This document shows positions 15,147 through 22,008 of a stretch of DNA of 36,018 bases, piece after piece; within the stretch, counting starts at the first letter, position 1; each line of letters opens with the position of its first letter. Made by a program: the position numbers and the translations under genes. The DNA comes from an uncultured Lactobacillus sp. (lineage in GTDB: Bacteria; Bacillota; Bacilli; Lactobacillales; Lactobacillaceae), in assembly GCF_944327175.1 (NCBI RefSeq), contig NZ_CALVGT010000041.1:1-36018 (forward strand), written 5' to 3'. The notes under the pieces were generated by a model that did no database searches, was not told the DNA's origin, and saw only the letters and a program-made list of their open reading frames with translations.

Positions 15147-15371
15147 ACGCGTGGCACTAGTTAAAGAAGTTGAATCCATACCTCTGTAGGATGTAGCTGA
15201 TATTGTAAGTTAATACAATTATGGTTCAGTATAAATTCCTGAGTTAGCCGGCTGCATCGGCATCAAAGTGAGAAATGAAAATATGAAAAAGATTACCAAA
15301 TCTGCAATTTTTGTGATTTTTTGAACTATATCTGGCAAAATTTTTTAAGATTACGAGTTAGGAGGAAAGAA
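15147..15371 (+). other. AT-rich leader with a 13-codon hydrophobic mini-ORF
   Basis: The gap before the secreted-protein gene contains ATG at 15283 opening MKKITKSAIFVIF and a stop at 15322-15324, weakly preceded by GTGAGA. It resembles either a short hydrophobic pheromone or a decayed signal peptide. No convincing -35/-10 pair was seen. Confidence 0.3.
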
Positions 15372-15986
15372 ATGAATAATCTTAAGAAATCAAATATTTT
15401 CAAATTGTTAGTAGTTGCAGCCATTGCATTATCCTTTAACATGTTATATTACATAAATAAGGAGAACCTTAGTAGACTAGTTGTAAACGCGGAAGAAGGA
15501 GCTATTACCAAGGAATTCGATAGATCGTATGAAAAAGTTAATGATATTGATTCTAACAATTTATCTGCTGATGAAGTAGAAGAACTGAAAACATATGTTA
15601 AACTAGCACCTAAGGTTATTATTGCGGATGCTAACGAGGATTTGCCAGATGGAGAAATTCCAGGTGGCGATACTTTAGACTTATCTGAGGAAGTTGATGC
15701 AAGCGTAGCCAGTACAATTGGCAAGAAATTAATTAAGAAATTTGGCCAAAAATTTGTAACCAAGAAATTGCCACGAATAATCTATGGCAAATTGCCAAAA
15801 GCTGTCATCAAAAAAATCACATTAAAGAAGTTCGAAAAAGTTTGGAATGATCTTTTCTTAGGTAGTGTAGCAGGAAAAGTCAGCGAACAGGCATATAATT
15901 ATATGGTGAAGAACCATGTGCCGAAGTGGGCGGCAAAATCAGCAGCTGCTGTGTTATATGGTATAATTTGGCATTATCTAAATTAA
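15372..15986 (+). CDS. Secreted or anchored cationic protein, possible bacteriocin/toxin
   Basis: The start is the ATG at 15372 behind TAGGAGGAAAG; 204 aa. Residues 5-27 form a signal peptide or membrane anchor. An acidic stretch (about 40-115, rich in Asp/Glu) is followed by a strongly basic region (about 118-165: many Lys pairs such as KKLIKKFGQKF) and a helical end finishing GIIWHYLN. An acidic propart before a cationic, amphipathic C-terminal half is the layout of some secreted antimicrobial proteins, but I recognise no family. The gene is AT-rich, unlike core genes here. The next gene, 13 bases downstream, is a small two-helix membrane protein, fitting an effector-immunity pair. Confidence 0.7.
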   Translation: MNNLKKSNIFKLLVVAAIALSFNMLYYINKENLSRLVVNAEEGAITKEFDRSYEKVNDIDSNNLSADEVEELKTYVKLAPKVIIADANEDLPDGEIPGGDTLDLSEEVDASVASTIGKKLIKKFGQKFVTKKLPRIIYGKLPKAVIKKITLKKFEKVWNDLFLGSVAGKVSEQAYNYMVKNHVPKWAAKSAAAVLYGIIWHYLN

Positions 15987-15999
15987 GATGGGAGAAAAT

Positions 16000-16212
16000 A
16001 TGGATAAGCTAAAAAAGAAAATGCCGAAAAATAAGTATGCAAGAGCTGCTATCTCATTGACAATCTTTTTTGCCTGCATTCTGCCAATCCAATACTTATT
16101 TGAGAAATTGTCATTTAGTACATTTTGGTCAAACTTTCTCGGCTTAACTATTGGTGTGTACCTCTTTCGGAAAATCATCGTTGCTTTGGGAATTCAACGA
16201 CACAATTTTTAA
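16000..16212 (+). CDS. Small two-helix membrane protein, possible immunity protein
   Basis: The ATG at 16000 is preceded by GGGAG, better placed than the in-frame ATG at 15988; 70 aa. The N-terminus is very basic (KLKKKMPKNKYAR), followed by two membrane helices at about 17-35 and 41-60. It lies 13 bases after the secreted cationic protein and ends at a terminator. Small two-helix proteins of this kind are typical bacteriocin immunity proteins, but this role is inferred only from position and size. Confidence 0.65.
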   Translation: MDKLKKKMPKNKYARAAISLTIFFACILPIQYLFEKLSFSTFWSNFLGLTIGVYLFRKIIVALGIQRHNF

Positions 16213-16243
16213 AATGTCACTTTATTTAGTGGCATTTTTGTCT
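16212..16243 (+). terminator. Terminator of the cationic protein operon
   Basis: AATGTCACT and AGTGGCATT pair around TTATTT with one wobble pair, followed by TTTTTGTCTTTTT. The stem begins right at the stop codon at 16210-16212. Confidence 0.8.
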
Positions 16244-16255
16244 TTTTAGCTTAGT

Positions 16256-17104
16256 CTACAAATTGATCCCCTGCTGGCGGAAGAGCTCTTTGCGTTTAGC
16301 CGCCGGCGACATCCCGTAATACTTGCCGAATTTTTCATAGAAGAAGGACTTGCCCCGGTAGCCGACCAGGCCGATGATCTGCTTGATCGACAGGTCTGGC
16401 CGGGCCAAAAGGCGGACTGCCGCCTCCATCTTCTGCTCGTCAACCAGCTCAATAAAGCTCTGCCCAGTCTTCTTTTTGACCAGGTCGGAAAAGTAGTTGG
16501 GACTGAGCTGGTAGTAAGCCGCGGCGCCCTTCAAGCTGGTCGAGACGTAGTTTTCGCTAATATAGCGGCGGATCTCCCGCTCACTCAAGCTGCCCGTCTC
16601 ATTCAGCGTCCTTTGGGCAAGCGCTAAGGCAGTCAGCAGCTGACTTTTGAGCAAGACTGAAGCTAAGGAATCGCTAGTTTGGTACTCATTCAAGGCTGCC
16701 AGGAATGCCTCCCCGGCCGGTCCATCAACCGCCACCCGGCCGTGGGTCCCCACCTCTTCAGCTTCTCCCAGCATGAGCTCCTTTTTCAAGTCCTGCATGG
16801 AAAAAGCTTCGGGCAAGACCAGCTGGACCAAGAGCCCCTCTTTTAGACTGGCCTTGCAGTCCTGGCCAGCTGCCAGGAAAAACCAGTCGCCGGGCTTGAC
16901 CTGCCACTTTTGCTGGCCAGCCCGGAAGCGCCCCGTCCCCGCAAGCAGCAATAACGCCGTCAAAGAGTCAGTCTTCCAGCCTTCAGCCTTGTCGCCTAGT
17001 AAAACAAACTGACAATCAGCAGTCTGCCCCTTCCCTTTAGTCAGCGGTAGGGCGGCATCCCCAGCTTCCTGCAATTTTTTCCGCAACTTGGCAATTTCAG
17101 TCAT
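16256..17104 (-). CDS. AraC-family transcriptional regulator
   Basis: The 282-aa protein has an N-terminal cupin-like sensing half (about 20-100, with QVKPGDWFFLAAG) and a C-terminal double helix-turn-helix (about 175-272). The second half carries the familiar SPNYFSDLVKKKTGQSF (201-217) and the GYRGKSFFYEKFGKYYGMSP stretch. The gene starts 25 bases after the MFS exporter stop, so the two are cotranscribed. It probably activates the exporter operon in response to a small molecule; the ligand is unknown. Confidence 0.92.
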   Translation of the reverse strand: MTEIAKLRKKLQEAGDAALPLTKGKGQTADCQFVLLGDKAEGWKTDSLTALLLLAGTGRFRAGQQKWQVKPGDWFFLAAGQDCKASLKEGLLVQLVLPEAFSMQDLKKELMLGEAEEVGTHGRVAVDGPAGEAFLAALNEYQTSDSLASVLLKSQLLTALALAQRTLNETGSLSEREIRRYISENYVSTSLKGAAAYYQLSPNYFSDLVKKKTGQSFIELVDEQKMEAAVRLLARPDLSIKQIIGLVGYRGKSFFYEKFGKYYGMSPAAKRKELFRQQGINL

Positions 17105-17128
17105 CGGCTTGCCCCTTTCCTAAAAAAC

Positions 17129-18604
17129 TTACCGTAACTTGGCCAATTTTTTCTCCCGCCAGCGGGCCCAGATGGCCAAAAGCAGAGACAGGAAGACCAG
17201 TATAAAGGCGGCCCAGAAAATCGCGTGAATAGCCCCGTAGAGGATATTCTCCATCTGGCCCAGGTTCTGCTTAGGCAGGCTGGCCCGGGTCTTGGCGTCT
17301 GACAGGTGGTTGAGCATGGACAAAGTAATTTTGCCTCCGTTGGCCTTGACCCCTTGGGCCAGATGCTCATTCAAAATGACCCCAAAGACGCTGGAAGAAA
17401 TGGCCATGGCCAGCATCCGGATCAGGTAGGAAAAGGAAGTAGCGACTGGCACGTCCTTGCTTTCCGCGTCTTCTTGCACCTTAACCTGGAGCTGGTTGAA
17501 CATGACCCCGTTGCCCCAGCCCTGCAGCATCCCGGCCAGCAAAATCCCCCAGTAAGGGAAATAGCGCGGGGCCACGGCCATGGCCAGGTAGCCCGCCGCC
17601 AAAATCCAGCAGGTGGCCAGCATGACCTGGTAGGCCGACCAGCGCCGGCGCATTTTTTCAACTGACAAGGAACCCAGCATGTCGGTAAAGGCCCCGGGAA
17701 TCTGGGTCATCCCTCCGACCAGAGCAGTCGTGGCCATCAAGCCTTCTGCCCACATCGGCGCATAGACGCTGTAGGCCGACATGGCCGCCCAGATCAAGAC
17801 GAACAAGATGAAGTCAACGACCAAGGGGATATTTTTAAACAAACGGCCCGGGATAATCGGGTCTTCCGCCCGGCGCTCAATAATGACCAAAAGACCAATA
17901 AGAATCAAGGCGGCCGCGAAGATCAAAAGTGCCGTGGCCAGTCCGGCTGCCTCCAGCAGCTGGGTCCCCAGCAAAAGGGCCACCACCCCAAAGGACAGGC
18001 AGATAGCCCCGCCTAAGTCGACTTTGTGGACCGACCGGGCTTTTTCCTCTTCCTGGAAAAAGATCTGGATCAAGACGATGGAAATCAAGGCAAAGGGGAT
18101 ATTAATATAAAAGACCCAGCGCCAAGACAAGACGTCAACAATCCAGCCCCCAAAGAGTGGCCCTAAGATGGTGGCCGTGGTGAAGAAGGCAGACACCATC
18201 CCCAGCACCTTTAGGCGCTTGTAGGCGTTTGGATAAAGGTCAGAGTAGATGATATAAGGAAGCGACACCATCCCCCCGTTGCCGATCCCGGCCAACAGGC
18301 GGAAGGTCAAGAGAAAAGACATCTGCTGGGCGCAGCCCTGGAGCAGTGCCCCCAGCAAAAAGCAGGCGGCTGACAACTGATAGGCCAGTTTATTTCCCCG
18401 CCGCTCACCCAGCTTGCTCCAAAGAGGCGTTGACACAGCCGTCCCCAATAAGAAGATGGCTACCAGCCAGCCGGTATATTCAATCCCGTGCAAATCGGCA
18501 ATGATCCGCGGCAAGGCGGTGTTGATAATCGTGTTGTCCAAACCGGACATGACATTCGACAGCATCAAGGCCACGGTGATTACGCGTCTTCGTTGATCTG
18601 ACAT
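17129..18604 (-). CDS. MFS drug exporter, DHA2 (14-helix) family
   Basis: The 491-aa protein has about 14 membrane helices. The N-terminal LDNTIINTALPRI (22-34) is the DHA2 helix-1 motif, KLGERRGNK (64-72) is motif A, GPLFGGWIVD (148-157) is motif C, and SWRWVFYINIP (160-170) is typical of EmrB/QacA/LmrB proteins. These exporters use the proton gradient to extrude lipophilic or cationic drugs. It heads a two-gene unit with the AraC regulator. The ATG follows GGGAG. Substrate unknown. Confidence 0.93.
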   Translation of the reverse strand: MSDQRRRVITVALMLSNVMSGLDNTIINTALPRIIADLHGIEYTGWLVAIFLLGTAVSTPLWSKLGERRGNKLAYQLSAACFLLGALLQGCAQQMSFLLTFRLLAGIGNGGMVSLPYIIYSDLYPNAYKRLKVLGMVSAFFTTATILGPLFGGWIVDVLSWRWVFYINIPFALISIVLIQIFFQEEEKARSVHKVDLGGAICLSFGVVALLLGTQLLEAAGLATALLIFAAALILIGLLVIIERRAEDPIIPGRLFKNIPLVVDFILFVLIWAAMSAYSVYAPMWAEGLMATTALVGGMTQIPGAFTDMLGSLSVEKMRRRWSAYQVMLATCWILAAGYLAMAVAPRYFPYWGILLAGMLQGWGNGVMFNQLQVKVQEDAESKDVPVATSFSYLIRMLAMAISSSVFGVILNEHLAQGVKANGGKITLSMLNHLSDAKTRASLPKQNLGQMENILYGAIHAIFWAAFILVFLSLLLAIWARWREKKLAKLR

Positions 18605-18706
18605 TTTTTCACTCCCACTAAAAACTAAAAGTCCTTGATTTTAGGATACAGCTAAAAAATTGTTAGTAAAAGCTTCTTCCAAGATTATTTTAAGAAAAAT
18701 GCTATG

Positions 18707-18727
18707 AACCGGTTTTTTCAATCGGTT
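18707..18727 (-). promoter_or_regulatory. Inverted repeat upstream of the MFS exporter
   Basis: AACCG at 18707-18711 and CGGTT at 18723-18727 bracket an 11-base AT-rich centre, in the gap between the exporter and the riboswitch promoter. It could be a regulator site for either divergent unit. Confidence 0.3.
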
Positions 18728-18743
18728 TGGCCAAAGTTTAAAT

Positions 18744-18772
18744 TAGACAGATTTTAACAGATCCAATATAAT
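18744..18772 (+). promoter_or_regulatory. Promoter of the TPP-riboswitch operon
   Basis: TAGACA (18744-18749), a 17-base spacer and a perfect TATAAT (18767-18772) lie just upstream of the riboswitch. Confidence 0.8.
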
Positions 18773-18797
18773 GAAATAAGAATCAATTAGACGAATC

Positions 18798-18863
18798 AAA
18801 GGGGTGCCGGAAGGCTGAGATGATACCCATGGAACCTGGCCAGGTAATGCTGGCAAGGGAAAA
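18798..18863 (+). ncRNA. TPP riboswitch aptamer (THI box)
   Basis: The conserved landmarks occur in order: GGGGTGC (18801), GGCTGAGATGATACCC (from 18813), GAACCTGGCCAGGTAATGC and GGCAAGGGAA. This is the thi-box consensus that binds thiamine pyrophosphate. It places the following transporter genes under TPP repression and marks them as thiamine- or thiamine-precursor-related. Confidence 0.95.
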
Positions 18864-18876
18864 TGCTGTCGCTTAT

Positions 18877-18906
18877 GGTCACCCCGCTTTTGAGGTGACT
18901 TTTTAT
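18877..18906 (+). terminator. Riboswitch expression platform terminator
   Basis: GTCACC (18878-18883) pairs with GGTGAC (18894-18899), followed by TTTTTATTTT. The 3' arm contains the GAGGTGA ribosome binding site of the next gene, so folding would both stop transcription and mask translation. CACCCC at its 5' side is complementary to GGGGTG of the aptamer (18801-18806), a likely antiterminator pairing. Confidence 0.8.
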
Positions 18907-18907
18907 T

Positions 18908-20263
18908 TTGCAAGCAGAACTGACAATTGACCACTTAACTTTTTCCTACGGGGACCGGGAGGTCATCCGGGACCTGTCCTTGACCCTGCCGGCAGGAACC
19001 TTTTCCCTCTTGATCGGGCCGACTGGCTGCGGGAAATCCACCCTCTTGAAGATCATGGCCGGCCTCTACCCGAAATACGGGGGCCAGCTGACCAGCGGGC
19101 AGATCGATTTGGGCGGGCGGAGTCAAGCCATGATGTTCCAGGAAGGCGGCGAACAGTTTACCATGGCCACGCCAAGAGAAGAGATTATTTTTGCCATGGA
19201 AAACCTGGGCAAGGATAAGGAAGAATTTGCACACCAGCTGCAAAAGGCCAGTGAATTCGCGGAAATCAATTCCCTTTTGGATCAGAAGATCGTAACCATG
19301 TCCGGCGGGGAAAAGCAGCGGGTAGCCTTAGCTGTCCTAGTCGCCATGGACGTGGACCTCTTCTTATTAGATGAGCCCTTTGCCAGCGTGGACCCGGCGG
19401 CCCGCCGCTTCTTGATCAGCCGCTTGGCCAAGCTGAAAGAGCAAGGCAAGACCATCATCATCACCGACCACCTTTTTGACGACTACCAGGGCAAGGTGGA
19501 CGGGGTCTACCGCTTCAAAGGCGAGCAGGTGGACTTATTGACTAAGGATGAACAGGCGCTTCTCCTGGATACTGAGCCAATCGACCTGCACTTCCCCCTG
19601 CCGGAGAACGAACCGGCGGCTTTTGTCATGAAAAATTTTGCCATCAAGCAAGGGCGCCCTTTGATTGAACAAAAGGAATTATCCATCCCCAAGGGCAAGG
19701 TGACCTTGATCACGGGGCCAAACGGCAGCGGGAAGAGTTCCCTGTTTAAGGCCATGACCAAATTGCTGGACTACCAGGGATCACTTACCTGGGAGAGCAA
19801 GGAAGTGGCCAAGCTCAAGGAACGGGCTTACTTCCAGCATGTGGCGCAGATTTTTCAAAATGCAAGTGACCAGTTCATGGCGATTACTGTCAAAGAGGAG
19901 CTGGCTTTGAGCAAAAAGCACGCTTCGCCCTACTTCACTCCGGAAGTCTTGGACCAGGCCCTGGCTGACCTGGATTTAGCCGACCACATGGACCAGGTGG
20001 TCTATTCTTTATCAGGCGGGCAGAAGAAGAAGCTGCAGATCCTCTTGATGCTCTTGTCAGGCCAGGAAGTGCTCTTGATCGATGAGCCTTTGAGCGGCCT
20101 GGACCAGAAGTCAATTGAGCAAGTCGTGAGCCTTCTCAAAAAGTGCCAGGAAAAGAGCGGGCAGACCATCCTGCTGATCAGCCACCAGTTCTACGGAATC
20201 AATACTTGGTGCGACTACCATCTACGCCTGGCCGGCAGAGAGCTGGCTTTTGTCCAGGATTAG
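18908..20263 (+). CDS. Double ECF transporter ATPase of a thiamine-type uptake system (YkoD-like)
   Basis: The 451-aa protein starts at TTG behind GAGGTGA and carries two fused ATPase domains. The first has Walker A GPTGCGKST (37-45), signature MSGGEKQR (131-138) and Walker B LFLLDEP (151-157). The second has GPNGSGKSS (270-278), LSGGQKKK (about 368-375) and VLLIDEP (about 388-394). Fused EcfA-EcfA' proteins drive ECF vitamin importers. With the TPP riboswitch directly upstream and an EcfT gene 9 bases downstream it resembles ykoD of ykoEDC, the importer for thiamine or its hydroxymethylpyrimidine moiety. The usual S component gene (ykoE) is absent. Confidence 0.93.
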   Translation: MQAELTIDHLTFSYGDREVIRDLSLTLPAGTFSLLIGPTGCGKSTLLKIMAGLYPKYGGQLTSGQIDLGGRSQAMMFQEGGEQFTMATPREEIIFAMENLGKDKEEFAHQLQKASEFAEINSLLDQKIVTMSGGEKQRVALAVLVAMDVDLFLLDEPFASVDPAARRFLISRLAKLKEQGKTIIITDHLFDDYQGKVDGVYRFKGEQVDLLTKDEQALLLDTEPIDLHFPLPENEPAAFVMKNFAIKQGRPLIEQKELSIPKGKVTLITGPNGSGKSSLFKAMTKLLDYQGSLTWESKEVAKLKERAYFQHVAQIFQNASDQFMAITVKEELALSKKHASPYFTPEVLDQALADLDLADHMDQVVYSLSGGQKKKLQILLMLLSGQEVLLIDEPLSGLDQKSIEQVVSLLKKCQEKSGQTILLISHQFYGINTWCDYHLRLAGRELAFVQD

Positions 20264-20272
20264 GAGGAAAAA

Positions 20273-20941
20273 ATGACTAAAAGCAAAATGAATCCCAGCT
20301 TAAAATTCCTGCTGACCTTGCTTATTTCACTAGAGTTATCTTTTAAGGTCAGCCTTGTCAGCAACATCATCGTCATCGTTTTAGCCTTAGGCTACCTCTT
20401 ATACCGGCGGATCAAGCCTAAGGCCCTGGGCGGAATGCTTCTGGCGACAGGTTTAGCGGCAATTACCGTCTTTTCTTCGGGCTACATCTTCAGTGACCAC
20501 CGCGACCTCTGGTATGCTTTGGATATTTCCAGCCGAGTTTTTGTATATACCTTCACCACGGCCTGCCTGACCATTTCAACCACGGCAGAAGAGATGGCCC
20601 GGTCACTGGAACAGAACTTACACTTGCCAAGCAAGTTTGCCTACGGGACTTTGGCGGCCTTGAACATCATTCCCCGCATGCAGGCCGCGGTCAAGCAGAT
20701 CCGGGTGGCAGGGATGATGCGGGGAGTCTACCTCTCCTTTTGGTCCCCGGTCCTCTACTTTAAGGCAATTTTGGTGGCTTTAAACAGTGCCGACAACCTG
20801 GCCCAAGGGATGGAGTCTCACGGCTACAAAGAAGGTGCCCCGCGGTCGGTGATCGTCGAAGTGCCGCTGACTAACAAGGATTGGCTGCTCTTTATTTTTG
20901 CCATTCTCCTTTTGAACCTGGGGGCTTTTTTACTACCGTAA
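20273..20941 (+). CDS. ECF transporter transmembrane subunit EcfT (YkoC-like)
   Basis: The 222-aa protein of the CbiQ/EcfT family has about five membrane helices and a long cytoplasmic segment (about 105-160) containing ALNIIPRMQAAVKQIR and GMMRGVYLSF, the coupling helices that contact the ATPases. The ATG follows AGGAGG nine bases after the ATPase stop. Together they make an energising module for vitamin uptake that needs a substrate-binding S protein, not encoded here. Confidence 0.88.
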   Translation: MTKSKMNPSLKFLLTLLISLELSFKVSLVSNIIVIVLALGYLLYRRIKPKALGGMLLATGLAAITVFSSGYIFSDHRDLWYALDISSRVFVYTFTTACLTISTTAEEMARSLEQNLHLPSKFAYGTLAALNIIPRMQAAVKQIRVAGMMRGVYLSFWSPVLYFKAILVALNSADNLAQGMESHGYKEGAPRSVIVEVPLTNKDWLLFIFAILLLNLGAFLLP

Positions 20942-20976
20942 AAGTTGCAAAAAATTTTAGTAAAAAAGTTATAAAA

Positions 20977-20990
20977 TTGACCTAGATCAA
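20977..20990 (+). promoter_or_regulatory. FNR/CRP-type box
   Basis: TTGACCTAGATCAA matches the FNR consensus TTGAT-N4-ATCAA at 9 of 10 positions and lies in a perfect inverted repeat, AAATTGA-N6-TCAATTT (20974-20993). Its centre is 41.5 bases upstream of the start expected from the TATAAT at 21013-21018, the position of a class II activator. Lactobacilli carry Crp/Fnr-like proteins (FLP) that could bind. Confidence 0.6.
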
Positions 20991-21012
20991 TTTCTTTTGC
21001 CTGGAGAGGTCC

Positions 21013-21018
21013 TATAAT
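21013..21018 (+). promoter_or_regulatory. -10 of the flavin split-barrel gene
   Basis: A perfect TATAAT lies 56 bases upstream of the ATG. No -35 hexamer is recognisable, consistent with dependence on the upstream FNR-like site. Confidence 0.7.
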
Positions 21019-21073
21019 ACTAAGTATCAAGAGAAAAATTGTTACTTTAAGTTAAAAGAAAGGAATTACCATT

Positions 21074-21442
21074 ATGAAGAAATTAGACGCTACTACTTTG
21101 ACTGCTGACCAACAAAAGTTCTTTAACGACGCTTTGGCATTCGTTGCTTCCGTTGACAAGGACGGCAACCCACAAGTTGGTCCTAAGGGTTCATTGACTG
21201 CTTTGGACGACAAGCACCTGGTATGGAGTGAAGTTACTTTCTCCCACTTGTGGGAAAACATCAAGAACGGCAGCAAGGTTGCTGTTGTAGTTGCTGACGT
21301 GCCAAGCCACACTAACGTACGTGTAGTCGGTAGCGTGACTGTCCACGAAGGCGACGACTTTGCTAAGGAATACGCTGCTAAGGTTGGCAAGCCAGAAACT
21401 GCTGCTGCCGTAGTAGTTGAAGTTGAAGAAATCTTCGCTTAA
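21074..21442 (+). CDS. Pyridoxamine 5'-phosphate oxidase-like flavin protein, 122 aa
   Basis: The protein is a compact split-barrel domain with the family pattern FVASVDKDGNPQVGPKGS (28-45), followed by a WSEVTFSHLWENIKNGSKVAVVVAD stretch. Members bind FMN, F420 or heme; this length and the N-terminal strand pattern suggest an FMN-binding reductase-like protein, substrate unknown. Codon use is strongly biased to the preferred set, indicating high expression. A possible FNR-type activator site precedes it, pointing to redox- or oxygen-linked control. The ATG follows AAAGGA; a strong terminator follows. It is monocistronic. Confidence 0.85.
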   Translation: MKKLDATTLTADQQKFFNDALAFVASVDKDGNPQVGPKGSLTALDDKHLVWSEVTFSHLWENIKNGSKVAVVVADVPSHTNVRVVGSVTVHEGDDFAKEYAAKVGKPETAAAVVVEVEEIFA

Positions 21443-21470
21443 TCAATCTCAAAAGAAGCTCCAAAACACT

Positions 21471-21512
21471 AACCCCCTGGTTGATTTTCATCCAACCAGG
21501 GGGTTTTCTTGT
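21471..21512 (+). terminator. Terminator of the flavin split-barrel gene
   Basis: AACCCCCTGGTTG (21471-21483) pairs perfectly with CAACCAGGGGGTT (21493-21505), followed by TTCTTG. It may also serve the minus-strand gene ending at 21525. Confidence 0.85.
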
Positions 21513-21524
21513 CAGTTATTCAGT

Positions 21525-21917
21525 TTAGATTTTTTGCTTAACTTCTTGCACGTGGACAATTATGACCTTCCGCAACCAAGGCAGATCGGCTTTCATGAGG
21601 TCAAAGTACTTACCGGCTTCAACGAATTCTCCAGTAGCATAAACGTGGTAGCCGCGGCCTGGACCTTCAGTACCTTCAAACTTCATGGAGCCGAAGGTTA
21701 GAATCAGTTGGCTGTTTTGAGTCGCTATATCTGCTTCAATTGACCGCATCCCAGCAGCAGGCACGAGGAAGGTTGAGTCATCAACCACCTTGATGTAGCT
21801 GCTCCAGGTGTTGACCACATGGGCTGGACTGGCTTGGTAGGAAACGATCGTTACTGGTTGTGGATCGCTGATTACCTCCAAAAAGTTTTGACTTAAAGTA
21901 GTGCTTTCTTCTAACAT
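21525..21917 (-). CDS. Pyridoxamine 5'-phosphate oxidase family protein, 130 aa
   Basis: A second small split-barrel protein, with VNTWSSYIKVVDDSTFLVPAAGM (about 35-57) and the ending strand GYHVYATGEFVEAGKYFDLMKADLPWLRKV, as in FMN-binding PNPOx-like proteins. It is not closely similar to the 122-aa neighbour. The ATG follows AAGGAGAG. It is divergent from a WYL regulator, with an inverted repeat between them, suggesting that the regulator controls it. Substrate unknown. Confidence 0.8.
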   Translation of the reverse strand: MLEESTTLSQNFLEVISDPQPVTIVSYQASPAHVVNTWSSYIKVVDDSTFLVPAAGMRSIEADIATQNSQLILTFGSMKFEGTEGPGRGYHVYATGEFVEAGKYFDLMKADLPWLRKVIIVHVQEVKQKI

Positions 21918-21960
21918 ATTTAAACTCTCCTTTTCTTCTTGTTGTAGATATCATAAAATG

Positions 21961-21987
21961 AAAAGGTGACAATTAACGGCACCTTTT
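21961..21987. promoter_or_regulatory. Inverted repeat between the flavin protein and the WYL regulator
   Basis: AAAAGGTG (21961-21968) and CACCTTTT (21980-21987) form a perfect 8-bp inverted repeat with an 11-base spacer, exactly one helical turn plus. It sits in the 90-base divergent intergenic region, the expected place for the WYL protein's operator. Confidence 0.5.
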
Positions 21988-22008
21988 AACCAAAAAAAGG
22001 AGAAAAAA

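Noticed and set aside
18743-18934. 63-codon minus-strand frame across the riboswitch
   Set aside because: It runs antisense through the conserved THI box and lacks a ribosome binding site.
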